Assembly (NCBI GenBank): GCA_963665195.1
Contig: OY762070.1
Location: 5,332,001 to 5,396,000, forward strand
Source of the DNA: VXYL01 sp963665195
GTDB taxonomy: Bacteria > Pseudomonadota > Gammaproteobacteria > Pseudomonadales > Azotimanducaceae
Length of the DNA stretch: 64,000 nt
Direction of reading: 5' to 3'
Below the pieces are notes generated by a model. That model was not told the origin of the DNA, searched no databases, and saw only the letters and a list, made by a program, of their open reading frames with translations. Positions within the stretch are counted from its first letter, which is position 1. Each line of letters starts with the position of its first letter. Below are positions 51,845 to 61,854 of this stretch, in pieces. A program made the position numbers and the translations under genes.

Positions 51845-52867
51845 ATGCGACGCAGAATCGACGAAGCCAGCAAGCTGCTGTTCACGGGACAGGTCTTCGC
51901 GGACGCGCTGCGGGCGGCTCTGCCGGATTTCGCAGAGCTGCTGCGGCTGGAGGACATCGAGCCGCTGCCGACGGAGTACATCAGCCGCAAGCGTCGAAAG
52001 CGCTTCGGCGACGCCGCCTTCCGGGTCAAGTTCAAGAAAGGCCGGTTCCCGCCGCCGCGGCCTTCCGACGGGGAGGGCAGAGGGCGCCGGCTGTATCTCT
52101 TGCTGGCGGGAGAGTTCCAGCACAGGAACGACCCGCGCATGCTGCGCCGGGTGCAGAGGTACGCGGCGCGAATGGAGCAGCACTACCGCCACCAGGGCGT
52201 GGTGCGCGACGGCGAGTGGCCGCCGGTCCTGGCGCTGGTGATCCACACCGGCACGGCGCGGTGGACGGCGGCCGACGGCGCCGAGGTGTACCGCAGCCTG
52301 CCGCGAGTCGCGGCGCGCACGCTGGCGGCCTTTCAGCCGCAGGCGTATATTCTGCTCGGCGCGGACGAGTACGCGGTCCTGGATCTGCCGGACGGCAACC
52401 GCTTGAAGGCGGCGCTGGGATTGGTGGCGTGCCGGACCGCCGAGGAGCTGGCTGTGCGCCTGGCCGCCGAATGGGCGCGGTTCAGCGGCCCGGCCGAGGC
52501 GAGCTTCCGCCGGGGCATGCTGGCATGGGCCGAGGAAGTCGTGCTGGGCTTCCCGGAAACGGGCTTCGAACTGCCGAGCTTCGAGGAACTGGAAGGATTG
52601 CGGGAGAAGGACATGGCGTACCTGCTTGAGGACCGCGTGCAGCAGTGGCAGGCGGAATGGCTGAACGAAGGCCGGGCCGCCGGGCGCGAGGAAGGGCAGC
52701 GGGACATGCTGGAAGGCATGGCCGAACGCCGGTTCGGCGCTGTGGCCGCGGGCCGGTTGAAGACGGCGCTCAACGGTTCGCCGAACCGGGAACGGCTGGC
52801 CGCTTTGGGAGACCTGATCGTCGGCAGCGCCACCGCTCAGGAGTTCATCGACGCGCTGGATGGCTGA
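51845..52867 (+). CDS. Rpn/YhgA-like (recombination-promoting nuclease) protein
   Basis: A 340-residue protein with the plan of the Rpn/PD-(D/E)XK transposase-like family. It starts RIDEASKLLFTGQVFADALR, and the middle has LYLLLAGEFQHRNDPRMLRRVQRY with the family's E-x-Q. It continues VLALVIHTGTARWTAADG and ends in a helical tail rich in Glu and Arg (NEGRAAGREEGQRDMLEGM). Rpn proteins are DNA endonucleases that stimulate RecA-independent recombination, and many are mobile. ATG 51845 was chosen because sequence before it is not family-like. It is monocistronic with palindromes upstream. Confidence 0.78.
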   Translation: MRRRIDEASKLLFTGQVFADALRAALPDFAELLRLEDIEPLPTEYISRKRRKRFGDAAFRVKFKKGRFPPPRPSDGEGRGRRLYLLLAGEFQHRNDPRMLRRVQRYAARMEQHYRHQGVVRDGEWPPVLALVIHTGTARWTAADGAEVYRSLPRVAARTLAAFQPQAYILLGADEYAVLDLPDGNRLKAALGLVACRTAEELAVRLAAEWARFSGPAEASFRRGMLAWAEEVVLGFPETGFELPSFEELEGLREKDMAYLLEDRVQQWQAEWLNEGRAAGREEGQRDMLEGMAERRFGAVAAGRLKTALNGSPNRERLAALGDLIVGSATAQEFIDALDG

Positions 52868-52972
52868 AGCCGAGGGTCGGCGTCGGTCTCGACCGGATCG
52901 GCCTCGGTTGGCGGGCACTGTACGGTCGAGGCGAACCCAAGGGGCTCGATGCTCTGCATCATCGCTCGGAGG

Positions 52973-53290
52973 TCAACTCTCGAAGTCAACCCGCCGCGGG
53001 CAACCCACGAGGTCTTGCCGGATGGTGGCTCGGGGGTTCTCCGGCGAGTTGCTGGGCGAGTTCTCTCTGGAGTTCGATGGGAACGTCGCGGATATCCGGA
53101 TCTCCCATGCATCGTCCGATGCGGAGCCGGATAGATCCCCGTCCCGCACGCGCCGACTCGGCAGGATCTCCACCTCGTCGCCGGCGTGCCGCGGGCTGAC
53201 AAGCTCGTCAATGAGGCGCCAAAGGCACCAGACGAAAGCGACGCCCAAAGCCACCATCAGCAGCACGAGCAGCACCAGCAGCGTCAGCAA
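52973..53290 (-). CDS. Hypothetical small membrane protein
   Basis: A 105-residue frame starting 45 nt after the malate synthase stop on the same strand. It begins with one strong hydrophobic helix (residues 2-24, LTLLVLLVLLMVALGVAFVWC), followed by a charged, serine-rich tail (ENSPSNSPENP). No family is recognised. Its position just after glcB and the membrane helix argue for a real gene. The low-complexity tail and high GC make a chance frame possible. If it is not a gene, 52868-53334 is an empty 467-nt gap. Confidence 0.4.
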   Translation of the reverse strand: MLTLLVLLVLLMVALGVAFVWCLWRLIDELVSPRHAGDEVEILPSRRVRDGDLSGSASDDAWEIRISATFPSNSRENSPSNSPENPRATIRQDLVGCPRRVDFES

Positions 53291-53334
53291 GGCCGGATGC
53301 TCCTGCAGTCGGGTTGCTCGTTGGCCATGCAGAC

Positions 53335-55521
53335 TTACCCTCCGTAGCGCGCTTTGGCCTCCCGCCGCCGGGCGTGGAGCACCGGCTCAGTGTACCCGTT
53401 CGGCTGCGTCATGCCCGTGAACACCAGGTCGCAGGCCGCTTGGAAGGCGATGGAATCGTCGAAGTTCGGTGCCATGTCTCGGTAGTTCGCGTCGCCTTCG
53501 TTCTGCCGGTCCACGATCGCCGCCATGCGCTGCATGGTTTCGCGCACCTGTTCCTCGCTGACGATGCCGTGGTGCAGCCAGTTGACGATGTGCTGGCTGG
53601 AGATGCGGCAGGTGGCGCGGTCTTCCATCAGGCCGACGTCGTTGATGTCCGGCACCTTGGAGCAGCCGATGCCCTGGTCGATCCAGCGCACCACGTAGCC
53701 GAGGATGCCCTGGGCGTTGTTGTCGAGCTCGCGCGAGATGTCCGTGCCGGAGAGGTTCTCGCCGGCCAGCAGGGGGATGGTGAGGATGTCGTCGACGCTC
53801 GCCCGGGCGCGGCTCTTGAGCGCGTCCTGGCGGCTGGCAACGTCCACCTGGTGGTAGTGCAGGGCGTGCAGCGTGGCGGCGGTGGGCGAGGGCACCCAGG
53901 CGCAGTCGGCGCCGGCGGTCGGGTGGTTGGTCTTGACCTCGAACATCTCCGCCATCTCGTCCGGCTTCGGCCACATGCCCTTGCCGATCTGCGCCCGGCC
54001 CTGGAAGCCGGTCGCCAGCCCGGCATCGACGTTGGCGTCCTCGTAGGCGAGGATCCACGTCTCCTGCTTCATCGGCTCCTTGCGCACCATGGCGCCGGCC
54101 TGCATGGAGGTGTGGATTTCGTCGCCGGTGCGGTCCAGGAAGCCCGTGTTGATGAACACGATGCGCTCGCGGGCGACGCGGATGCACTCGCGCAGGTTCA
54201 GGCTGGTGCGGCGCTCCTCGTCCATGACGCCCACCTTGAGGGTGTGCCGGGCGAGGCCGAGCGTGTCTTCCACGCGGTCGAAGAGCTCGCAGGTGAAGGC
54301 GGTCTCCTCGGGGCCGTGCATCTTCGGCTTGACGATGTAGACGCTGCCGGCGCGGCTGTTGCGGTACGGGCCGAGGCCCTTGAGGTCGTGTACCGCGCAC
54401 AGGCTCGTCACCACCGCGTCCATGATGCCCTCGAAGACCTCGTCGCCCGCGGCGTCGAGGATGGCGTCGGACGTCATCAGGTGGCCGACGTTGCGCACCA
54501 AGAGCAGGCTGCGGCCGGGCAGCCTCATCTCTCCGCCGGCGGCCGCAGCGTAGGCGCGGTCCCCGGCCAGCGTGCGATGAACGGTCTCGCCGCCCTTCTC
54601 GAAGGTCTCCTCCAAGGCGCCGGTCATGAGGCCCAGCCAGTTGCGGTAGACGGCGGTCTTGTCTTCGGCATCGACGGCGGCCACCGAGTCCTCGCAATCC
54701 TGGATGGTGGTCACCGCGGCTTCCATGAGAATGTCCTTGACGCCGGCGGGGTGGACGGCGCCGACATCGTGCGAGCGGTCGATCTGGATCTCGATGTGCA
54801 GACCGTTGTGGCGCAGCAGCACGCAGGTCGGGGAGTCGATCCCGCCGTTGAAGCCGGCGAATCGCAGCGGGTCCGCCAGTCGCTTGGCGCCGCTCGGCGT
54901 GTCCGCTTCGAGCACGCGGGCGTCGTCTTCGATGATTATCCGGTATGCCGTGACATCGGCATGGCTCGCGCCTTGGAGCGGCGCGATGCGGTCCAACTCC
55001 TTGCCGGCGCGTTCGATCACGAGGTCCCCGCGCCGCGGATTGTAGGAGTCGCCCTTCTCGCGGCCCGGCGTCTCGGGGATCAGATCCGTGCCGTAGAGCG
55101 CGTCGTAGAGGCTGCCCCAGCGTGCGTTGGCGGCGTTCAGGGCGAAGCGGGCGTTCATCACGGGCACGACCAGCTGCGGGCCGGCGATGTGGGCGATCTC
55201 CGGGTCCACGTTGGTGGTGGCGATCTCGAAGTCGCCGCCCTCACGCACCAGATAGCCGATCGCCGTGAGGAACTCCTTGTACTCGTCCGGGTCGTGGCGC
55301 TGGCCGCGTCGATCCTCATGCCAGGCGTCGATGGCCGCTTGCAGTTCGTCGCGCTTGGCGAGCAGGGACCGGTTCGCCGGGGTCAGGTCCCGGACGATGG
55401 CCGCGAAGCCGGCCCAGAAGGCGTCGGCGTCCACGCCGGTGCCGGGCAGCGCCTCGGTCTGGATGAAGTCGTCTAGTTCCTTGGCGACGGAAAGGCCGTG
55501 CCGGTCGATTCTTGCGCTCAT
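53335..55521 (-). CDS. glcB: Malate synthase G
   Basis: A 728-residue enzyme condensing glyoxylate and acetyl-CoA to malate. The N-terminal domain opens VAKELDDFIQTEALPGTGVD. The catalytic TIM barrel contains GLNxE-like acidic stretches, LKGLGPYRNSRAGSVYIVKPKMHGP near residue 310 and NLRECIRVARERIVFINTGFLDRTGDE near 420. This is the long G isoform (about 720 residues), distinct from the shorter A form. It functions with glycolate or C2 metabolism; isocitrate lyase is not in this window. ATG 55521 removes an unrelated N-terminal extension. It is divergent from the LLM gene over 116 nt. Confidence 0.95.
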   Translation of the reverse strand: MSARIDRHGLSVAKELDDFIQTEALPGTGVDADAFWAGFAAIVRDLTPANRSLLAKRDELQAAIDAWHEDRRGQRHDPDEYKEFLTAIGYLVREGGDFEIATTNVDPEIAHIAGPQLVVPVMNARFALNAANARWGSLYDALYGTDLIPETPGREKGDSYNPRRGDLVIERAGKELDRIAPLQGASHADVTAYRIIIEDDARVLEADTPSGAKRLADPLRFAGFNGGIDSPTCVLLRHNGLHIEIQIDRSHDVGAVHPAGVKDILMEAAVTTIQDCEDSVAAVDAEDKTAVYRNWLGLMTGALEETFEKGGETVHRTLAGDRAYAAAAGGEMRLPGRSLLLVRNVGHLMTSDAILDAAGDEVFEGIMDAVVTSLCAVHDLKGLGPYRNSRAGSVYIVKPKMHGPEETAFTCELFDRVEDTLGLARHTLKVGVMDEERRTSLNLRECIRVARERIVFINTGFLDRTGDEIHTSMQAGAMVRKEPMKQETWILAYEDANVDAGLATGFQGRAQIGKGMWPKPDEMAEMFEVKTNHPTAGADCAWVPSPTAATLHALHYHQVDVASRQDALKSRARASVDDILTIPLLAGENLSGTDISRELDNNAQGILGYVVRWIDQGIGCSKVPDINDVGLMEDRATCRISSQHIVNWLHHGIVSEEQVRETMQRMAAIVDRQNEGDANYRDMAPNFDDSIAFQAACDLVFTGMTQPNGYTEPVLHARRREAKARYGG

Positions 55522-55637
55522 GCGGGTCCCTTGTTCAAGCGGGTTCGGGCTGGCGCGAGAGCGCCATGCGGCACGAATACTAACGGTGTGCATAATCCGT
55601 CGCCAAGTGCCGCCATGGGGCGGAACCGGGAGCCGCG

Positions 55638-56594
55638 TTGAAATTCGCCGTCCTGCAGTTCTTCAGTTGGCCGGGCCGCCGGGTGCCGCTGCAAACCGTC
55701 TACCAGCGGGCGCTGGACCGGGTGCGGATCATGGACGGCGCCGGGTACGACGCGGTGTGGCTTGCCGAGCACCATTTCTCCACCTACAGCGTGTGTCCCT
55801 CCGTCCACATCATGGGCATGCATGTCGCCGACATCACCCGCAACCTGCGCATCGGCACCGGCGTGTCGCTGGCCGCCTTCTACCACCCGCTGCGTCTCGC
55901 CGAGGAGGTGGCACTGCTCGACAACCTCTCCGGCGGCCGGGTGAACTGGGGCGCCGGGCGCGGCTTCGACCGCACCGAGATGGGCGCTTTCGGCGTCAGC
56001 GGCGACGAGTCCTATCCGCGCTTTCGCGAGAACGTGGAGATCGTGCAGCAGGCGTGGCGCGATGGCCCGCTGACGTACGAGGGCCGCTTCTCGAGCTTCA
56101 AGGACGTTGAAGTCCTGCCGAAGCCTTTGCAGGACCCGCTGCCGACATGGATCGCGGCGAGTTCCACGGACGCCATGGAGTGGGCCGCCAGCCGCGGCCA
56201 CGCGATTCTGATGACGCCCCATGCCACTCACGAGGAGATCCGCGCGCAGCATGCCCACTATCGGACGGCGCTGGCCGAGCACGGCCACCGGATGGGTCAG
56301 GACATCCCCATGGCGCGGCTGCTCGCTATCGCCGCCACCGATGCCGCCGCGGAAGCCGTGGCGAGAGCCGGCGCCCAGTGGACGGTGGACGCCTACGCGG
56401 GGCCGCGCCAAGGCACCAAGGAAGAGCGCATCGAGCGGTACGTACACGATGTCGTCATTCACGGCTCGCCGGCGAAGGTGGTGGACGAACTCAAGCGCCT
56501 TGAGGAGGAGATTCCGCTCGACTACCTGCTCGCTTCGATCCTCAGCCACGAGACGCTGCTGCTGCTCACGGACGAAGTCATCCCGCGCATGTGA
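55638..56594 (+). CDS. LLM-class flavin-dependent monooxygenase-like protein
   Basis: A 318-residue bacterial-luciferase-fold protein: YDAVWLAEHHFSTYSVCPS near residue 38, LRIGTGVSLAAFYHPLRLAEE, LSGGRVNWGAGRGFDRTEM and FPRFRENVEIV-like helices. This branch uses FMN or F420 and often oxidises small organic substrates. No reductase partner is adjacent. The start is TTG 55638 with GGGAGCCGCG before it. Its TGA overlaps the sialidase start (TGATG), making the two a coupled pair. Confidence 0.87.
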   Translation: MKFAVLQFFSWPGRRVPLQTVYQRALDRVRIMDGAGYDAVWLAEHHFSTYSVCPSVHIMGMHVADITRNLRIGTGVSLAAFYHPLRLAEEVALLDNLSGGRVNWGAGRGFDRTEMGAFGVSGDESYPRFRENVEIVQQAWRDGPLTYEGRFSSFKDVEVLPKPLQDPLPTWIAASSTDAMEWAASRGHAILMTPHATHEEIRAQHAHYRTALAEHGHRMGQDIPMARLLAIAATDAAAEAVARAGAQWTVDAYAGPRQGTKEERIERYVHDVVIHGSPAKVVDELKRLEEEIPLDYLLASILSHETLLLLTDEVIPRM

Positions 56595-57547
56595 TGGACG
56601 CGGCGTTCATCTTCGACCCCGACAGCTCGCCGACGCCTGCTTGCCATGCGCCGACCATCGTCGTGCTGCCGGATCGGCTGGTTGCGGCATGGTTCGCGGG
56701 CACGCGCGAGGGCGCTGCCGATGTCGGCATCTGGGCGGCGATCCGCCGCGACGGACGCTGGGAGCAGCCCCGACAGATCGCCGGCGGGAACGGCGAACCG
56801 TGTTGGAATCCGGTGCTGGCCGTCGGCGGCGAGACGCTGCGGCTGTTCTACAAGGTCGGCCCGTCGCCATCGCGGTGGCGCGGCGCGGTGCTGGACTCGG
56901 CCGATGGCGGCCAGACGTGGCGACCCGGGCCGGCCTTGCCGCAGGGCTTCCTGGGCCCGATCAAGAACAAGCCTATCGAGCTTTCCGATGGTGCGCTGCT
57001 GTGCCCTTCGAGCCGGGAAGACGGCGGCTGGCGCTGCCACTTCGAGCTGCTGCCTGGCGACACGGACCGCTGGCTGGCTTCGAGCTTCTCGACCACCGTG
57101 CCCGACCCGGCTGACCTCCGCGCCATCCAGCCTACGGTGTTCCCGCGCGGCGCGGGACTCGAGGCCCTCGCGCGCACCAAGAGCGGCTGCATCGCCCGCA
57201 CGACGAGCGCCGACGGGCGCTCTTGGACGCCACTCGAAGCGACTCCGCTGCCCAACCCCAACTCCGGCATCGATGCCGCGGCCATGCCGGACGGCCGCAT
57301 CGCCCTCGTCTACAACCCCGTCGCCACGCCGCCGGGGCGGTGGGGCGGCCCGCGCACGCCCTTGGCTCTGGCAGTGGGCGAAGCGGACGGCAGCTGGGCA
57401 GACGCGATGACGCTGGAATCCGAACCCGGCGAGTTCTCCTATCCCGCCGTCGTCTGCGCGGCAGATCGCCTGCACATCGTCTACACCTGGCAGCGGCGCA
57501 CGATCAAGCATGTCGAGGCTCCGCTGGACGCTCTCGGCCGGAGTTGA
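56594..57547 (+). CDS. Sialidase-superfamily (BNR-repeat) protein
   Basis: A 317-residue six-bladed-propeller protein. Two Asp-box repeats are visible: DSADGGQTWRPG near residue 100 and TTSADGRSWTP near 205. The opening PTIVVLPDRLVAAWFAGTREG is of the BNR_2 type. There is no signal peptide, so unlike secreted neuraminidases it is probably cytoplasmic. A glycosidase or exo-sialidase activity is not proven because the catalytic Arg triad is not obvious. It starts at ATG 56594 in TGATG overlap with the LLM gene and ends five bases before the convergent SNF2 stop. Confidence 0.75.
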   Translation: MDAAFIFDPDSSPTPACHAPTIVVLPDRLVAAWFAGTREGAADVGIWAAIRRDGRWEQPRQIAGGNGEPCWNPVLAVGGETLRLFYKVGPSPSRWRGAVLDSADGGQTWRPGPALPQGFLGPIKNKPIELSDGALLCPSSREDGGWRCHFELLPGDTDRWLASSFSTTVPDPADLRAIQPTVFPRGAGLEALARTKSGCIARTTSADGRSWTPLEATPLPNPNSGIDAAAMPDGRIALVYNPVATPPGRWGGPRTPLALAVGEADGSWADAMTLESEPGEFSYPAVVCAADRLHIVYTWQRRTIKHVEAPLDALGRS

Positions 57548-57551
57548 TCGA

Positions 57552-60500
57552 TCAGGTGGCATCCTCCCGCAGTGGGGCCCGCAAGAGCGCCAGCAGTTCC
57601 TCCGCATCCAGCGTCCCCGGCGCGTCGGTCCCTTCGAGCAGCTGGTCGGCGAGGTCGCGCTTGCGCCGATGCAGGTCCACGATCTGCTCCTCGATGGTGC
57701 CCTCGGCGACCAGCCGGTAGATCGTCACCGGCCGCGTCTGGCCGATGCGGTGGGCGCGGTCCGAGGCTTGATCCTCCACCGCCGGGTTCCACCACGGGTC
57801 CATGTGGATCACGTAGTCCGCGGCAGTCAGGTTCAGCCCCGTGCCGCCCGCCTTCAGCGAGATCAGGAACACATCGCCGTCCCCGGCTTGGAAGGCGTTG
57901 ATGCGCTCGGTGCGGTCTTTGGAAGGCGTCGCGCCATCGAGATACTGGTAGCGGACGCCCGCGTCCCGCAGGTGCTCCTCGACCAGCTTCAGATGCATCA
58001 CGAACTGCGAGAACACCAGCACCTTGTGCTTGTTCGCCAGCAGGTCGTCCAAAGTCGCGGCGAAGGTCGCCAGCTTGGAGCTCGGCGGCGCATCGGCGGC
58101 GTCGCGCACGAGGCGGGGATTGCAGCAGGCGAGGCGCAGCCGCGTCAGGTGCGCGAACAGGCGCATGCGGCCGCTGGGCCCGTCGGCGCCGGCCAAGTCC
58201 TCCACCGCTCGCTGGCGCAGCGCCTCGTAGAGGGCAGCCTCCTCCGGCGACATCTTCACGTGCAGCGTGATCTCGGTGCGCTCCGGCAGGTCGTCGAGCA
58301 CATCCGTCTTCAGGCGGCGCAGCACGAACGGCGCGATCAGGCGCCGCAGCCGGCCTTGCGCCGCTTCGCTGCCGTAGCGCTCGATGGGCACCAGGAAGCG
58401 ATCGCGGAAATGGCGGAGCGAACCGAACAGGCGCGGGTTCACGAAGCTGAACACGGAATACAGGTCCATCAGGTTGTTCTGCACCGGCGTGCCGGTCGTC
58501 ACCACCTTGAAGCTCGCTTGCAACTGCCGCGCCGCGGCGGTGCGCTTGGCATTGGGGTTCTTGATCGCTTGCGCCTCGTCGAGCACGGCGCTGTGCCAGT
58601 GGACTTCGGCGAGCGAGTCGGCGTCGTTCTGCAAGACGCCGTAGGTGGCGACGAAGACGTCGAACGGCCCCGCATCGGCCAGCATCGCCGCGCGCGCCGC
58701 GGCGGCGCCGGCGTACGGCCGGGCGTTCAGCGTCGGCGCGAAGCGGCGCGCTTCCGCCAGCCAGTTGGGTACCACGGACGTCGGCGCGACCACCAGCGCC
58801 GGCCCGTCCGGCGCCCGCTCCAACAGCACGGCCAAGGTCTGAAGCGTCTTGCCGAGGCCCATGTCGTCGGCGAGGCAGGCGCCTGCGCCCCAGCGGGCCA
58901 GACGCGCCAGCCACCGGAAGCCCTCGTACTGGTACGGGCGGAGCTCGGCCTGCAAGGTAGTCGGCAGCGGCGGTTCGGCGGTCGCGGCCCGATGCAGCTC
59001 GTCGCGCCGTTGGATGGACTCCGCATCGGCATCGAGCGTCGCCTCCTCCAGCAACTCGTCGAGCGCAGGGATGGCCAGCGGACTCAGCCGCACCGCGCCC
59101 TTCGCGCCGGGCGCGGCGAGGCCTGCGAAGTCCTCCAGACGGCGACGGAACGCTTCGCCGAGGGCTAGGAATTGTCCGTCGCCGAGGTCGAGGAAGCGGG
59201 AGCCGGGATTGGCTTCGAGGCGTCCGAACAGCTCCTTCAAGTCGAGCACGCGCTCATCGTCCACCTGCAGTTCGCCGGACGCTTGCATCCACTGCGCGGC
59301 CGAGCGCAGCTTGAGGCGGAATGCGGCGGGGGTGGCGCGGCCGACGATGCGCAGGTGCTCGCCCTTCGGCCACTTGCAGCGGGCGCCTGCCGCTTCGAGC
59401 TGCTCCAGCAGATCCAGGCAGTGCTCGGCGTCGGCTACGTTGAGGGGATTGAGGGCGCTGGGTCGGGACGCGAGCCATGGGCAGGCGGCCACCAGGTCGT
59501 CGACCGCCTGGCGTTCGGCGGCGAGGTCCCGGTGCGCCTGGACGCGCTCGCCTTCGCGGCTCGCGAAGACCACGGCGCCGCCGATGCCGGCCTCGAAGAG
59601 CATGCCGGACTCGGCGATGGGTTCCACCGCCAGGGCGACCGACAGACCCCGCTCGAAGGGTTCCAGACAGATCCACGGCAAGGGGTCCGCGGCCACCTCC
59701 GCCGCGCCTTTCGCGCCCCCGGCCGCGCTCTGCACGCGTACCGCGGCGGAGAGCGAGGACACTGCGGAGAGCACCCGCGCGCGTTCGTCGGCGGGCACCG
59801 CGAGGCCGGCGGCGGGAATGGCGGCGAGGAGACGCAAGTGCGCGGGCGTGAAATGCGTCACCTCGCAGCGCCCCTCGCCGACCATGCGCACTGCATATTC
59901 GCCATCCGTGCCCGCGGGGTAGGGTTCCAAGCGCATCGTCACGCCGCCGTCCGCGTCTTCGCCCACCGACAGCGCCGGCTCGCGCCGCACGACCTCCACC
60001 GCGCGTCCCGCGCGGTCGGCTACGTGCGGGTGCCCGGCCAGGGCGTGGAGGCTGCGGGCGCCGAAGTACTCCTCCTTGCGGTAGAAGCGCACCGCGGTCT
60101 CGGCAGCGGCGATGGCGGCGCGGTCCTGGGGCAGCAGGTAGTCCTCCTTGGCGGCCAGCGCGGACAGCCGCTTGATGCCCATCTGCCGGCCCTTGCTCCA
60201 CGATGCCCCCTTGCGCTGCTGTTCGCGGGCTTCGAGCTCGACGAGGCTGCCGCCGCAATCGAGTTCCCACGCCAGGCGTCGGGTGGCAGCTTCGCCGACA
60301 TCGGCTGCGGCCTCGCCAAGGGCGTCGGCCAGGCGATCGACCATGGCGAGCGACTGCGCCAGGGTCGGGGGCGGCGCTTCAAGCGTGGCGAGCGCGACGG
60401 TGCCGGCTTCGGTGCGCCGGACCGGTTGGCCGTTCGACTCTTGCGGCCCTGCCTCGGCGCAGCGCAGGAGATCGCTGCACTCCGCCGCCACCCACTCGAA

Positions 60501-61682
60501 GCCGCTTCCCGCGGCGCGCTCGGCGTAGGCGCGCAAACGCTGCCGCCGCGCCTCGTCCGCCGCGAGCCTGCCGGCCCAGGCGCTGACCAGGGCATCGAAT
60601 AGCACGTTCAGGGAGTCGTCCGGCGGCGGTCGGTCGCCGCCAGCGCCGCTCCTGCGCTTGATCGCCAGCGCCGAGCGCACGAGGTCCCGCTCCGGCGGCG
60701 GCTGGAAACGGTAGTCGCCTCGGGGCGCCGCGTCGATCTTGGCGAGCAGGTCCCGGCACTCGGGCAGATCCGAACGCACCAGCGCCAGCAGCGACAGCGC
60801 GAAGGCGCGCGAGCGCGGTACCGTCAGGCGCTTGCCGGCGCCGGACTCGATGCCGAGCGCCTCTTCGATGGCGAGCATTGCGCTCTGATCGTCGCCGCGC
60901 AGCATGGCGACGAGCGCTTGGGTGGCCGCCAGCGCGGCGCGGATCGGCTTCGCGCGACGGTCTTCGAGCGGCAATCGCTCGTACGTCGCCGCCGCCTCGC
61001 CCAAGCGTCCTTGCAGCACCCGGGCATAGGCGATCCGCTCGGCATGGCGGGCGGGCGCGGGGCTCGCCGCGCAGGCATCGATGATGGGGTCGGCCGGCAG
61101 CGTGTGGCGGATCATCTGCGCGAGGCAGGCATCGAGAACGTCGGGCAGATCGGCGGCCGGGACGCGGGCGATCGCCTCGGCCACGAACGGCTGGGCGAGG
61201 AAGTCCCAATCGACGGCGGCGCCCGGATAGTCGGCGCGGATTGCGGCGTAGCGTGCCGCGTCGCCGGTCAGCAGAGCGCCGCGCAGCGCGGCGTCGTACT
61301 CGACGTGCTCGTGGGCGTACTCCGGGCGCGTCGCCAGCAGCGCGTCGATGATCGGTCCTTGGCGGTGCCGGTCTATGGCGCTCTGCAACAAGGGCAGCGC
61401 GTGGGTTGGGATGAGGGCGACGCCGGGGTCCCTCTGCACCCCGAACGGAGTACCCCGCTCGGCCAGGCCCGCGTCGATCAGGTCATCGGCCAGCCGGTCG
61501 ATCTCGTCCGTTCCCCTTTGGCCGTCGAGGGGCGGAATGCCGGCCGCGGCAAGCACCGCTTGCACGCGCCCCGTGGGCAGGTAGTGGGGCACGACGCACG
61601 CATACACCTGCGCCAATAGAAGAGGCGCTGCACCGAGGCTGTCGAGGTCGCAGGCGGGGCGGCTCACCGGGCGAGGCTCCAT
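57552..61682 (-). CDS. Very large SNF2/Rad54-family helicase-like ATPase
   Basis: A 1376-residue protein. The C-terminal 460 residues are a complete SNF2 ATPase: ACLADDMGLGKTLQTLAVL (motif I, near residue 940), VLDEAQAIKNPNAKRT (motif II as DEAQ, near 1034), VVTTGTPVQNNLMDLY and DRAHRIGQTRPVTIY (motif VI, near 1312). The N-terminal 900 residues have no SWIM zinc finger. Part of them (about residues 220-340) looks like TPR-type helical repeats (AERIAYARVLQGRLGEAAATYERL). The role is probably DNA or nucleoprotein remodelling. ATG 61682 was chosen because it precedes the first conserved-looking residues and avoids the divergent ThDP-enzyme promoter. Confidence 0.88.
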   Translation of the reverse strand: MEPRPVSRPACDLDSLGAAPLLLAQVYACVVPHYLPTGRVQAVLAAAGIPPLDGQRGTDEIDRLADDLIDAGLAERGTPFGVQRDPGVALIPTHALPLLQSAIDRHRQGPIIDALLATRPEYAHEHVEYDAALRGALLTGDAARYAAIRADYPGAAVDWDFLAQPFVAEAIARVPAADLPDVLDACLAQMIRHTLPADPIIDACAASPAPARHAERIAYARVLQGRLGEAAATYERLPLEDRRAKPIRAALAATQALVAMLRGDDQSAMLAIEEALGIESGAGKRLTVPRSRAFALSLLALVRSDLPECRDLLAKIDAAPRGDYRFQPPPERDLVRSALAIKRRSGAGGDRPPPDDSLNVLFDALVSAWAGRLAADEARRQRLRAYAERAAGSGFEWVAAECSDLLRCAEAGPQESNGQPVRRTEAGTVALATLEAPPPTLAQSLAMVDRLADALGEAAADVGEAATRRLAWELDCGGSLVELEAREQQRKGASWSKGRQMGIKRLSALAAKEDYLLPQDRAAIAAAETAVRFYRKEEYFGARSLHALAGHPHVADRAGRAVEVVRREPALSVGEDADGGVTMRLEPYPAGTDGEYAVRMVGEGRCEVTHFTPAHLRLLAAIPAAGLAVPADERARVLSAVSSLSAAVRVQSAAGGAKGAAEVAADPLPWICLEPFERGLSVALAVEPIAESGMLFEAGIGGAVVFASREGERVQAHRDLAAERQAVDDLVAACPWLASRPSALNPLNVADAEHCLDLLEQLEAAGARCKWPKGEHLRIVGRATPAAFRLKLRSAAQWMQASGELQVDDERVLDLKELFGRLEANPGSRFLDLGDGQFLALGEAFRRRLEDFAGLAAPGAKGAVRLSPLAIPALDELLEEATLDADAESIQRRDELHRAATAEPPLPTTLQAELRPYQYEGFRWLARLARWGAGACLADDMGLGKTLQTLAVLLERAPDGPALVVAPTSVVPNWLAEARRFAPTLNARPYAGAAAARAAMLADAGPFDVFVATYGVLQNDADSLAEVHWHSAVLDEAQAIKNPNAKRTAAARQLQASFKVVTTGTPVQNNLMDLYSVFSFVNPRLFGSLRHFRDRFLVPIERYGSEAAQGRLRRLIAPFVLRRLKTDVLDDLPERTEITLHVKMSPEEAALYEALRQRAVEDLAGADGPSGRMRLFAHLTRLRLACCNPRLVRDAADAPPSSKLATFAATLDDLLANKHKVLVFSQFVMHLKLVEEHLRDAGVRYQYLDGATPSKDRTERINAFQAGDGDVFLISLKAGGTGLNLTAADYVIHMDPWWNPAVEDQASDRAHRIGQTRPVTIYRLVAEGTIEEQIVDLHRRKRDLADQLLEGTDAPGTLDAEELLALLRAPLREDAT

Positions 61683-61854
61683 GGAACGAACGCGAGCGAG
61701 AGTAAGCGACACAACGCGATTGTTCCATCCGGGCAGGTCTGGGTCGTCCGGGTCGGCCAGCGGATTGCGCCGCGCCGCGATTTCTAGCAAAGTGCCCGCC
61801 TTTGGCGGCGCCGGCCGGTCCGGCGTCTCGTTGCGTACCCAAGGAACCACGCCC

